Positions 12,117 through 24,137 of a stretch of 64,000 bases of DNA are shown piece by piece; the first letter of the stretch is position 1, and every line of letters starts with the position of its first letter. A program made the position numbers and the translations under genes. Source of the DNA: Sclerurus mexicanus (lineage: Eukaryota; Chordata; Aves; Passeriformes; Furnariidae). Below the pieces are notes generated by a model. That model made no database searches. It was not told the DNA's origin and saw nothing but the letters and a program-made list of their open reading frames with translations. The stretch spans positions 1,179,002-1,243,001 of the forward strand of contig VWZF01003025.1 in NCBI GenBank assembly GCA_013396755.1, written 5' to 3'.

Positions 12117-14489
12117 CTGTATTTTCAGTGATCTTAAGAAGCAATGTTTCCTCCTGGAAATTTGGGGTTTTTTTAGCTTGATATACTCTGCTTTCAGTCC
12201 CTCTCTGCCTTAGGGCATTCCCTCCTGTAGGTCTTTAAAGAGAAAAACAGCCTGCCTTGGAGCCAAGCAGCCTGCTTTGAATTAGATCATCATTAGCAGA
12301 ACCACCCTGGGAAAGTCGAATTAAATCAGGTTAAAAAAAGGAAACCACTATGTCCCTTCACACGCATACCACTGATTTGCAAACTCATAAAGCTGAAAAT
12401 CCAGGCTGATACAGGCACTTCCAAAGATTTTTGCCTAAAAGCACCATGGGTCTATTGCGTGGGCAAATGCCTATAAAAATAACTAACTGTAAGAATGGTG
12501 GGACAGTCAAAAAAAATCAGCCACCCAACAGCAAAATTAAAACCAAATTCACATATGCAATGGAGATCATCATAACTTCTCTGACCTTTCACAATCAGAC
12601 AAATTTCCTTAGCCTTGCTAAATCTGCAATTAAAGCTATATTCTTATTTTGGAAGCAGGCCTTTGGTCAAACAGCTCACATTTACGAAAGTAAACTTCAG
12701 AAAACTTATTTTAAGCTGAATTCTATTTAACAACATATCGCGAGGTTGTTTTTGGAATGGCATGGTATTAATTGGAGCAAGAGAAAGAAAAGAGGCTTTA
12801 AAGCATTCTCCTGTATCAGCACATGGTTAATACTATCAAAGACCAAAATTTATGTGAGAGATAAAACCTTTTAAGAATAATAAAATCTCAACAGTCCCAG
12901 CTCCAGTTTCAGATAGAGGACCATAAACAAGTAACTCACTAAAGTCAACTGAATCAAAATAAAAATAGAAGCACATTCTTCCCAATCAATCTCCATTATT
13001 AAGGCTGCCATGCTGACTGCCAGATCCACCACCTCTTCTTCATAGTGCTTTCTACAAAAGATTTGTCTTATTCTCACTGACATTCTTAACACTGAATAAA
13101 AATATTAAATTAAGATCAAGACATTACCAGAAGGCATCGAGCATTTGGTTTTAGGCTTTTGGAACATGTTATTTAGATCCCCCTTGTCCACTTGGTTTTC
13201 CCATAGAGCCCAAAGGTGTATTCTACTGAAACACAAAGACTCAAGGAAATGTACTGTATCCAAAATCTATTTCAGACATTAGTCTATAGGAAGCAAAGCT
13301 ACTGGAGTGAAATCTCTTCTTATTGGTTTCTTTTTCTAAGAGCAAAAGCATTTCTAAGCCAGTAGGTATCAGCAAAAGATTTAAAATTCAATAATATAAT
13401 TCTAAGGAAGATGAATTTACTTCTCACTTTTGTGGGCTTTTTGGACGCAATCCTACTTACAGTGCCAGCCAATTGCCAAGACTGTCACAAATTAGACAAC
13501 TGAGAAGTAAGCAGCAAGTTTGTTAATTACTAGGATTAATTTAATGAACTTACTCTCATTAAGCTTCATGAGCCATGCTGTCTATAGGAGCGTATGAAGG
13601 TCCACAGCAGTAATGCCAGGAGGCAATTAAGGACAACTGCTGAGAAATTTTGGAAGGGGGGAGGAGAATAACTAGGCAAATGTTTCATGAAAAACAGCAT
13701 TATCACCCCAAATTAAAAACAGCCAATGGAAAGAATCAAAGAAAGGTCATTTTGGTCCTACCACAGTATATTTTCTCCCAAAAGCAGAAGAACACACCCT
13801 GCAGCCACAGCGTTACCCAACAACCCAGGCCACTCCTCAGGGGAGAAACTGCCTAACAAAGTTTTCCCACACCTGAACTTCCTTACTACAGGATCCTGGC
13901 TACTAGTCCTGCCTTTAGATATCAAAGGGAAACCAGCATTCACGTAAAAACAGTGCTAAGGCAATAGCATTCAATAAAACACCACAAGGCAATGTTGTTT
14001 TCAAGCCCCTTTGAATTTAAAAACACGTGAATTGATACAATTATGAAGTACCACTTGTAGAACAAACCCTACTTCTTCCTATTAATCAAAATTACACCAG
14101 GAAAGACCAGCACCAACACAGGCTGAAATCACCACAATTGCACGCAAGTGCAAGACAATTTGTTTCCCTTTAAATCCACAAGTTTTAAGAGCCAAAACCC
14201 TCTAAGCTCCAGAGCATTGGATTTGATGTACCAGAGGAAGCTTCAGGTTCTCAAAAATATTCCAATCCCTCTAATATTTTCAGGAGGAATAACAACACTC
14301 CAACCCTCTCTGGGGGAAACACCTTGAGGTGTCACAGTTGGGACAGTTAACAAAGGCAGGGATATCTCTGGGAAAACACATCCAAGAAAAGGAAACCAGC
14401 GAGGAAACAGAGTCTTGCGGGCACTGAGGTGGGAATAAGGGGCAGGAGGGGATGCTCCAAGTGCAGGTTATCATGGCCAAGGTTTACCT
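12117..14489. other. Non-coding unique DNA
   Basis: No gene or repeat family identified. The part just upstream of the LTR-like element (about 14280-14489) is GC-richer and could be an unrecognised 5' portion of that element, but I cannot align it with confidence. Confidence 0.5.
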
Positions 14490-14966
14490 GTTGTCCATGG
14501 AGAGACTTGCTGGAGCAGATGACACTGCAGCCCCTGGATGGAGACGTGTCCCAAAGGAGCTGCAGCCTCTGGAGAGCCCGTGCTAGAGCAGGTTCATCCT
14601 GAAGGACTGCAGGGCATCGAAGGATCCCTGCTGGAGCAGGGAGCAGCTCTTCTGGAAGGACTGCAGCCTCTCTTGGTCATCTCCTGGTGGCACTTGAGGG
14701 GGATTTAAGGAGCTGGGAATGAAGGACTGAAATGGAGCCAGTGGAAAGGAGATGTTTTTGATTTTCCCTCTGTTTGTGAGCATCCAAATAAAACAAATTG
14801 TCCCAGAGCTTGTTTAGCCTGGTGAGGTGATTGTGGGGGATCTCTCTCTGCCTTTAGCCTTCCCTCCAGCTTTTCTGAGGGATGTTTTGGTCCTGTGTCC
14901 TTGAGGGGAGGGAATTCAGAGCAGCTGGGTGGGTACCTGGTACCCCCCCAGGGTCAGCCCACCACC
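14490..14966 (+). mobile_element. Avian solo-LTR-like element (probable ERV)
   Basis: The segment has the layout of a common avian LTR. It contains several degenerate repeats of a 'GGACTGCAGCC .. GCTGGAGCAGG' motif (near 14505-14520, 14545-14595, 14605-14640 and 14655-14675). A T-rich stretch and an AATAAAAC signal (14788-14795) follow. The end carries a GGTGGGTACCTGGTACC..CAGGGTCAGCCCACCACC block (about 14928-14965), which resembles the 3' end of that LTR type. The family assignment is from memory of the general consensus and I do not name it. No retroviral genes flank it, so it is either a solo LTR or a fragment. The true 5' boundary and target-site duplication were not found. Confidence 0.6.
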
Positions 14967-16584
14967 ACCTGAAAGCAATGATGTTCTGAGACACGGGGGC
15001 GATATTGTTCCCTGACTGGGGCGTGGTTTGTGGAGCTAATGGAACACTCATCAGAGCTTCATGAGGAAAATGTTCTGATAATGTGATTAATTAGCTGTAG
15101 CAATTACTGTGCTGGAACATTGCACCACCCCTATGTATCCCATTTGCTTGTAAAGCCGTTTGTTATTATTTATAAAGCTTTCAGAATCTTTTGTTTTTCT
15201 TTTCTTAAGGGGGGGAATATTGACATGAAAACAAAGAGGTGCCTTTCCTAACTTCTCCCTCTAAGTAATTAAGGCTTGATATTAATGTTTGGGCACTTCA
15301 GGTTTGTTGTTCTCTTACCTAAGACATAAGAGAGATTCTCTCCACCTTGGACTGCTTTTTAAGAGCTTATGGTATGGGTGCATTGACAGTGATTAGGTTG
15401 AACACAGTAGGAAGAAGAAGTAAGAAGTGTTTTTTAGTATGAACACAATAAAAGAAGTGGGTGGTGGAGAATAAATCTTTAAAATGGGTACCCTTGGGAG
15501 AGCAATAGAAATACAGCAGCATTTTGCTATTTGTCTAACATATGGTATAGATAAATGCCTGATGCTGTTAGTGAAACCGCATTAATTCCCCACAGAAAAG
15601 TGCTTTCTGTAGCTTTGATCAGTAGACAAATATTCAGATATTAAATACTGACAAGAAAAAAAAAACAGACAGGACAAGTGCTACTTTTGATGTTATTTCA
15701 ATTCATAAAATTAAATAATTTCAAAAAAAAAATGATTCCCAGTTTTTCAGATAACTAATAATTAGCTACTCAAATGCATTAAAAGAGCCTGGTAACTACT
15801 CCCTTCTCCATAAATTATTCTATAACTGTGCTGGATTCCAGTAGGGCTTTACAAGTCTTTTTGAAAAATGTGAATCTAGTTTGTTTGCTGTTTGGAGCTT
15901 CTGCTGGATGTGCGGCTGGAACTGAGGTGGACATATCCCAAAGAGCATTATATCTTTTTAATATTAAAGTCACTGTGGGGAAAAATAAAGCCCTGGAACC
16001 CCAAGGTCTATCCCAGACTATGTGCACGGTGAGATTTGATTCTGCTTTGGCTCAAAGAAAATGCCCTTTTGGATGACTATAAAAGCTGGAAAAGTACATT
16101 AATTTTAAAGGTTTAATGCCCTAGTTACTATGATAATCACATTTTCTCTGGTAAAAATACAAATGCAGTCGGGCACAGCACTGGAGGATAACACTAACAA
16201 CGTGGACCTCAAACAAATAGGTGACATTAATGGAGTCTGTTTCAAAGCCAGATTCTTCATGCTGTGTGTTTTATCAAAGCCACATCAGCCTGGGAAGTGT
16301 GGGGAGGCTCAAAGGCGCTTTGTGTGCTGCTTCCAGAGCTGCCTCAGAACTGGAAGGAGATGAAGTTTGTGTTGCTGTTTATTACACCTTTGAACAAAAT
16401 GGTTGAGCCTCTGGTGTCGGAGCGAAAGGTGATCTCTGGTGTTCCACCTTTGAAGTCACAGCGTGTTAAACCATCGAGTCATGAGGCCGAGCACGAGAGT
16501 GAAAATCAAATACACGCTGGAAGACTTCCATTTCTGGGCTGAAATCCTGTCGCTCCTCAAAGCTGATGGCACTTCTGCCTGTGG
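14967..16584. other. Non-coding unique DNA
   Basis: No gene or repeat family recognised. Short A-runs occur at 15655-15665 and 15723-15732. Confidence 0.55.
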
Positions 16585-16670
16585 GTCAGTGAACGAGATG
16601 ACCTTGAAGGTCCCTTCTGACCCCTTGAAGGTCCCTTCTGACCCAAACTGGGCTGGGATTCTGTGATCCT
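16585..16670 (+). mobile_element. CR1 3' terminal fragment with 21-bp duplication
   Basis: A very short sense CR1 3' end: GAACGAGATGACCTTGAAGG, TCCCTTCTGACCCAAACTGG and ATTCTGTGATCC. The 21-base unit at 16602-16622 is repeated exactly at 16623-16643, a tandem duplication inside the remnant. The stretch upstream (16510-16585) may be a decayed continuation but I cannot align it. Confidence 0.7.
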
Positions 16671-18312
16671 CTGCCTGTGTGAGAAATGTCTTAGAAATTT
16701 GTATATTCACAACCAATATGGACAAGATAGAGAGGGATATGGGCTCAAACCTTGACAAGAATAGTTCGAAGCAATCCTTGGCCCAGTGGAAAGATGGACA
16801 TGATCATTTCTTGTTTCCTTACTGGATGCTGGAATGTGAGAAGGCCAATTCTAAGGAGGGGTCTGTGACTTTTGTGTTCGTGCCATCGTGCAAGAAACAA
16901 ACAACGGCCGAAAACTGCCACCTCTAATTTGAGATGATATAAAAAATGACATTTTCCCCAATCTGCAGTGAAAGTAGAAGGCTGGAAAACATCCGTAGGC
17001 GCGTGTACATTTTTCCTTATATACATCCTTTTTAAAAAATCATATTTAAAAATCATTGCACACACTGGAACTTTAGTGCTAGTCATAGATATACCCCGAA
17101 CCCATCCATTCAGCTGCAATGTTATTCTTGTTTTGTATGAAATCCCCTGCCTCTAATAAAAAATAATTATCTCACACTATTAAATGAGTCATGCCCAGCC
17201 TGCTAATTGTCTCAGTGAAAGGTTATCCTGGTGATTTATTTCTACTCTTTTACTGCTCCTCTACAGCAAGTATATGACCAGAAATGTTCCTTTCTGAGCC
17301 TAATTTGTGCGTGTGCGTGCTTCGAGATTTACGTGCATCCTGAAATTGTCACAGTTGTAACAATTCTACATTTCTACAGGCTTTGGGGGTTCCTGCTGCA
17401 CTTCCCACCTTGCTCACAGGTGTCATGCTACTTTGTAGGAATTAATACAAATATTTTTCGTGAGGGGGAAAGAAAAAGCCTGTTATTTGTTGTTCCTTCG
17501 AAAATAATTACAACGTAAAACGAAAGAGTAGGAGATATTTGTTTGTTTGCATAAGTAGCACTAATCTTCACAAAAAGCACTCCAAATCCAATAGAAAAGT
17601 GTCCTATCCAACAGAAAGTACTTTCAGAACTTCTAATATAATTATGATTTTAAAAGTTCTAAGGCTCATGTCCTCACCTAGAACCAGAAGTGCTTAAAAC
17701 CTGAAATAATGATTTATAAGCAAAGTGCCTATAACTCTTTCTTGGTAATTATAGGTATTTTTTTCTCTTTGACCATGAGCACAACTTCCACTGAAACTGG
17801 GAACAAAACCTTCACAGCCTCAGCATTTCAGATCTTTCGCAGGAACGATGACAAAAGTGATGACTGTGGAGAGAAAATACTTCTAGGGTGACAGAAAGCA
17901 GCCCTGCAGAAATATTAGCAATGAGATTTAGATACGGAGCTTCACTGAGGTGGCTGGGGACAAAGGTGACAAGTCCTGGATTTTAGAACAGGTTATGTGG
18001 AAGTGGATGAAACAGCTCTTAATTTCCTTGTGTACTGACATCTAGCTTGAGCATCCTATTAATTCATGGAGTTATTTATTTATGTATTTATGGAGACTTT
18101 AGTAACACAAACATTTAAAGCCCTAAAAGGCCTACAGGCAAAAGTTGCCTACTCAGCTGATATGTGAACTATCTGCTAGTGAAGGTGGGAAGACAAATAT
18201 CTGGAATTTCATGACTGCATTTCAGAGAAAGTGAATTAATGTTTAAATTGGGTGTTTTCCAGTCGTCGTGTTTGTTCCGGGTGGTCTCTGGGGAGCACAG
18301 ATTGCCTTTTGT

Positions 18313-18357
18313 ATTCAATCATGTAATCATATATGATTGAATTCAATCATTTAATCA
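18313..18357. repeat. Small direct plus inverted AT-rich repeat
   Basis: ATTCAATCAT (18313-18322) is inverted as ATGATTGAAT (18333-18342) with a 10-base spacer, and the 17-base string starting at 18313 recurs at 18341 with one mismatch. It could form a small hairpin. It probably arose by local duplication. Confidence 0.7.
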
Positions 18358-21300
18358 CGGAATGGATTTTAGAACGTCCTGAAGTCATTAGGATAAGTTA
18401 ATGAAATGGACAAATAGACAATATTGTTTAAGAAAAAAACCATAATCTTATTTTGTTAGGGGAAAACTACCCTTTATCTCACATTTTACAATTGTTTACA
18501 TGGGCATAAGCATAAAAAATTTAAGACTAGTAGAACTAGTGGGAAAATGGTGACAACTACAGAAAATAAATATCACAATGTATAGAAAGTACCTAAAAAC
18601 ACATTTTGGGGTGTTCCTGCTCAGATGTTAAACAGAAAAGATCTGGAAACTCAGAAGATTATTACTATAAGAAGATTAATCACAGGGTTTGCATTTTTGT
18701 TATTGCTCTGGAAGCTTTTCAATAGGTGGCCCAGCGATTGGAAAGAGCCTGCTCGGGGCTGTGTTCCAGTCCCACGGCACAGGGGCCAGAACTGTCACGG
18801 GTTACATTTCCTTTTTGATCCCAAATGCGTCTCTTGGTCTCGATGGGAATAAAAGCTTCCAATTAAAAAAGGAAAAGCAAAGTGCATGAGGAAAGGGACT
18901 ATGCAGGTCCAGACAAAGGAATTAACCTGAGAACAATGAATGGCAAATCAATGGTAACATTCCATCCTGCTCTTTATGTCTGGATTTACTAAGAAAGCGA
19001 CTCCGTAAATTATTGGCTTTAAATAGATACCTGAACCATCTCTCTCCCTTTTCTTAGGTGTGTGTAATGATTAGTGACTTAAAACCATGGGAAATATGTA
19101 AGAATAAAGATGGTTGATGCTACTGCCTTCTGCCTTCTCTTCACGAAGAATTTTTCATTTTTTACTTTGGTCTGTCTTATATCTATTTATTACTTTCAAC
19201 TCCCTTTCCACGGTAACATAAATAGTATTTCTCAGAAGTGTAATGATGTTTATTTCTGTAAAAAATATTAATAAACTAAATAAAGATTGATGATGGACAA
19301 AAAAATCTATACTCAGAGGAGACCAACTTTTCCTTTCTGAATTAGTTTTGTTACTTATGCTGTAGTGAAACAACCAGAACTCAGAGAATGAGGTTTCAGG
19401 TTCAGAGAATAAAGGACCATTGGGTTTGATTCAGACCTTTCAAATACTTCCCCATTTTAGATGGATACCATAGTTCCAAATGAGGAGTTATTTTCTAGTT
19501 ATGAGCTAAAATAGAGAATAAAAATGCCCATTAAATTCACAAGAAGGTTTGTCTTTTTATATTTTCAGGGAAGTTTTGCAGACTTTCATTTTTAGGTTCC
19601 TTTCTACCCCGTCACCTGAACCTTTCCAGGCTTCTCTCAACGGAGACATCAAATCTTTCAACATTAGTTCATTAATAATTTGGAATATAACCTCTTTTCT
19701 AGTGAGTTGCTGTTCCTGTCCTACCCTTTGTATTGACCACCCTGCCTTGGATTTGTTTCCTCAGCATATTTCTTTGCCTTGCTATGCATTTCTTCTTCCA
19801 AATTGTTTATAATGGAAATCAGCCCACACATTTGAGAGCAGGTTTGGAACCTGATCTTTTGCCCCCCTGCATTTTTACCTCTAATTCCCAAAGCCTTGTT
19901 GTTTCTATTTGCCCTCTGTCACCGGGCTCCAGTCAAGTTCTGCACCTTTGAGCTTCTCATAATTTGTAACTTACTCTTCTCACCGATTAGGCATTTGTAT
20001 TTTTGGATTGATTTAGAGGGAGAAGTCTTCTGAATATTTTCGCTGTGTATATAAAGTGATTTCTTAAATCCCCTGGTAAATTGCAAATAGGGATTTCCCA
20101 CTCAATGACCTTCAAAAAAAAGAATTTATGAAATGTGTTGCCACAATTTCTCTTTGATAAATGCATCCAGAGGATCTACAATCAAATAATAAACTTCCAT
20201 AGGTTTTCTTACTACAAGAACAGGAGAATTTTCCTTTCCCTTATCATAAGCCATACGTGTACTCCATCAGTTGTGCATTTCCTCCAATACTTATGCCCAA
20301 TTTATTTTTTTTCCCAATTAAAGATGATAATCACTTTAAAAATACCTGATTATTATCAGTGCTACTGCCTGCTCACCCTTTCCAATGAAAACTACTTCTC
20401 TCATGCTGTGAAACTTTAAGTTGACCATCACTGCTGCTGCTGCAGCACAAGCAGCACAACTGAAGTCCTCCATTCCTGGTGGGCATCAGGAATTGAACAC
20501 AGAATAAACTAGAACAGTGTTAGCTGTCTGCAATCTATTCTGTGCAATTCCCCGGATGAATATCTGTGCTCAATTGTGAATATCATTCTTTTTGATTTTT
20601 TCCAAAATACTCTTATGTTTTCCAAATCATTGATTGTGCCCTTAAAAAAGTAACCCCAGTGATTCTCATTAGGAGTCTCTCTGACGATTTAGGTAAAAAT
20701 GGTTCTTCCTCTCTTTAGCTGACCATTTTTGCAGGTGAATAATATCATTGCAAAAGTCATTCCAGCTTGGTAGAGTAGGAGCTGCAGAGAAAGTTTCATC
20801 CTTAGGTAGACAGATAACTCACTCTTCTCAATGATTCCTGTGTCCTTTTGTCCTCTATAAAATAGCTGAGGGTGTATATATAGCCATGCTTTTTCCCCTG
20901 CCCACTTTTTCCAGTACATTTATTTTCACTGAGCTAGCACCAATGTCCATTCCTATTGCAATTTCAGCCACTATTACCTGTCTCTGTTCAAGTCCCAGAT
21001 ATTCAAATCTACACATATTGAGTTTCAACAAAACTGGTCTATGCAGTCTTGTCCTCCTGGACTCCTTTACATAAAATTATGTGCTTTTTCCTTTCCATGG
21101 ATAGCATGACAAAGCTTAATTCATGTCCACCAACTCAGCTCCACAACAATAAACTTGAGTTAAATTCCTCTCTTTAATAGAGAACTTCTTAAGCCAAATT
21201 CTCCTGAGAAACAGCTCATTCTGCTTTCGGAGTCTATTTCTGTTCCATGGTAGAAAAAGGATAAGCCTATTCTTAAACCAGTGCTTAGATAAGTTCTGAC

Positions 21301-23500
21301 ATATTTTACCCATCACTGATCAAGCACTTCATCTAATTAGCTTTCTAATGAACTGCTCAATTGCAAAGCAGGTATGCTGCATCTTTTTTCTAAACTGCTC
21401 AAGAGGAGATTTTTTAAAGGTAAGGTGGTTTTTTTTACCACACAAGTTAAAAAACCTCCTTTTTCCCCCCTCTTTTGCTTTCTGTAGGGAGGGGCCCTCT
21501 CAAGTATTGGGCTGTTTGTCTCAACAGACTCTGTCACCATAAAGGGGGGGCAGATAAAAGAGCTATAAATTGGATTAAAGTGGGTGAGATAAAGGGTGAC
21601 ATTCTTGGCTTGTTGTTGAGCTGGGGCAATAAAATGTCACGTGCCACCATTCAAAGGTGGCGCTTCGTGTGCTTCGTGTAGGGCTCTGCACCAGACTTGA
21701 TTCCTCAGCTTCTTCTGTAATCACTCCTGGTTGTTCTTTTCTGTTGCTTTATCCCAATCTGTTAGACCAGCCATAATAAAGACCAGAGATAAAATGCCTA
21801 AACACCACACCTCAGTGGAAGCCCATTAATTCAATTTTACCGTTTTGTGCAAATCATGTCTTGCAAAATACCCCCGGAGCTGTGGTGGCTGCCAGCTGAC
21901 CTGCAGGGAGCCAGTAAAGTTGTCCTCTCCATGTCTGACTTCCTTCCCTGTGCATCCTGTTCGAGGCACAAAGGCCAGAGTTCTTCTGCAGAACACCTAC
22001 AGTCAAGCAAATAATATAAATATAAAATCCTGAGCATCACCAGTTTCCAGGAAAGTCAAAGAGGACCCAGAATTTCTGAGGAGCGGGCTGTTATTGAAAG
22101 TTCCAAGCATGGATTTCAGAGTCAGACTTCTGACTCCTTTTTAAATACCTTATTTTTTTTAGGAGTACTAATAGAAAAACCTGCTCAGACCAGCAGGATG
22201 AGGAATATTATTTAGGTGATTAATACCACAGAACAGAGCAGGGAGCCAGTCAAAGGCAGCTCTAAAGCACACGACATGCTTAACAAGAAGCCACAGGCGA
22301 GCTTTGAGCATAAATCCCCTAATCCTATTGATCCTGCTTCTGGAAAAAGGGAAGCTCTTGTGTGCCACGGAAGGGTGACAATATCCAGTAAGTGCCCATG
22401 GCAGGCAGTGTTTGCTTCGGGGAACTTCATCACAGAGCCCTCTTCATTACTTGAAAAATCACTTCTGTCAATACTGCAGCCACATCCTCCCTGACTGCTG
22501 CTCTTTAAGATGCTGTCAATCTTCCCGCATGATTTTGTGAACCAAATAAATCCCAAGTCATTTGAAGGTGTTATTATCGCTGCTGATAACGTTGCCCCGC
22601 TCAGGAGCTGCAGAAATAGGAAAATAAAACTAATTTCAATCTTTTTGTTTGCCAGTCTCTCAGTCTCCCCGCGTGAAAACATGGAGTTTCAACGTGGAAT
22701 TTGTAGCATGTATTTAAACATATTCTCATAGACATAAATCTGCTCGTGGTGTTCAACCAGGAGTATAATTCCATGATAAATCAAAGAAAAGGTTATTTTT
22801 TTTCTTCTTTATAGAAGCAATTATCTTTGAAAGCAGACACTTCATTCATACAGAGCATCTGACATCCAAACCCAACCTGCTTGGTTCATTTTTCTGTAGA
22901 TTTTTCCACACGGGTTTACACATTCCCCAGAAGAATGTAAATTCTCCTCCCTAAAGTGACTCCTATTACTCATGTCAGAGATTACTACAGTATTACATAC
23001 TTTGGTACATCACTCAAACCACAAAGTCATAAAAACAATTATTGTTGATTCTGATTTGATTAAAAGTGGGTTCAAAGCGTCTCCCTTTGCGAGTAGAGTT
23101 ATCCAAATTTTTTTTCCCACCTGTTTTTATTTTTTAGAACTGGAGCGCTACGAAATGCTTATCAAAATAGAGGCTGAAATTACTGTGTTAATGGCAATTT
23201 CAATTTGTATTCTGCTTCAGTTTGTAAGATATCAACAACAATCTAAATGTATAAGTGACTGTTTCAGAAAAGAAAAGAAGAATTTTCGTTCGTGAAAGAA
23301 ATTTAAGCAAGAGATTGTAAGGACATTCTGGCCCTTGAATAACAAGTAATAATTATCTTGTGTTGTCATAACAGCAAGGAAGCAACAAAATGTGATTTTG
23401 ATAATAACAAAATATCCTTAGCTCCCTAACTCTCAGAGAAAATAATCTGCCCTTGTGTTTCCCACTGTTCCTTTTTTGTGTCCAAGTCAAGACTGGTGTC

Positions 23501-23522
23501 AAAAATAAAATAAAATAAAATT
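23501..23522. repeat. (AAAAT)n simple repeat
   Basis: About four copies of an AAAAT-type pentamer. Low complexity only. Confidence 0.8.
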
Positions 23523-24076
23523 TTGTCCTTTCATGTCTCTATTGACAATGAGCACACATTCACACACCAAAAAAAAAAAAACCCAAAAAGTTAAAAAAGG
23601 TTGTAATAACGAGATACTTGTTCTACCACTCCTACTGTGAGTAACTATTTGAATATCCAGCAGAGAAATTGGGCAATTAATTATTCCCACTGGCTGTCCT
23701 GGAAAGAGCAGAGAATCATAAACAATAAAGAGAGGGAAAATGTGAGATGATGATTCATCTCTCTCTCGACTCAAGACACAATGTATGAGCAGCAAGCAAC
23801 AATATAAAATATGCATACAACTGCACAACTAGAATTATTGTTCATCTTGTTGCTGCTTGTTCTTTTTCACCTTGCATCCGTTTTCACCGTAATTTAGCTA
23901 AATATAAAATGCAGAAAAATTACTCACTTGATGCAGTGGAAAGCTGGGAGCTCAGCTGCAGGAATGGCAGAGGAACTGTGCTCTGCAAAAGGGACGTGCT
24001 GTAGGTGTGAGTTGGGCACTCGGAGAGAATCAGCTGGGCCCACAATCAAAACCCTCACAGGAGTTATCATCATTTC

Positions 24077-24137
24077 CACTGCCCATGGCAGGGGATTGGA
24101 ACAATCTTTCCAACCCAAACCAGTCTGTGCTTCTGCA
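24077..24137 (+). mobile_element. CR1 3' terminal fragment
   Basis: A 60-base sense remnant: CACTGCCCATGGCAGGGGAT, then TTGGAACAATCTTTCCAACC and CAAACCAGTCTGTG. Relative to the copy at 49.5 kb, the 'GATGATCTTTAAGGTCCC' part is shortened by an internal deletion. This is the terminal part of the CCAACCCAAACC-type CR1. Confidence 0.82.

Larger units (their letters stand above)
16671..24076. other. Non-coding unique DNA, AT-rich
   Basis: About 7.4 kb without a gene or recognised interspersed repeat. Contents noted: an AT-rich inverted and direct repeat cluster at 18313-18357, a short (CTG)n run at 20431-20443, and an (AAAAT)n run at 23501-23522. The longest open frame (22212-22682, minus, 156 codons) has no motif I recognise and is opposed by open frames on the other strand. 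Confidence 0.5.
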
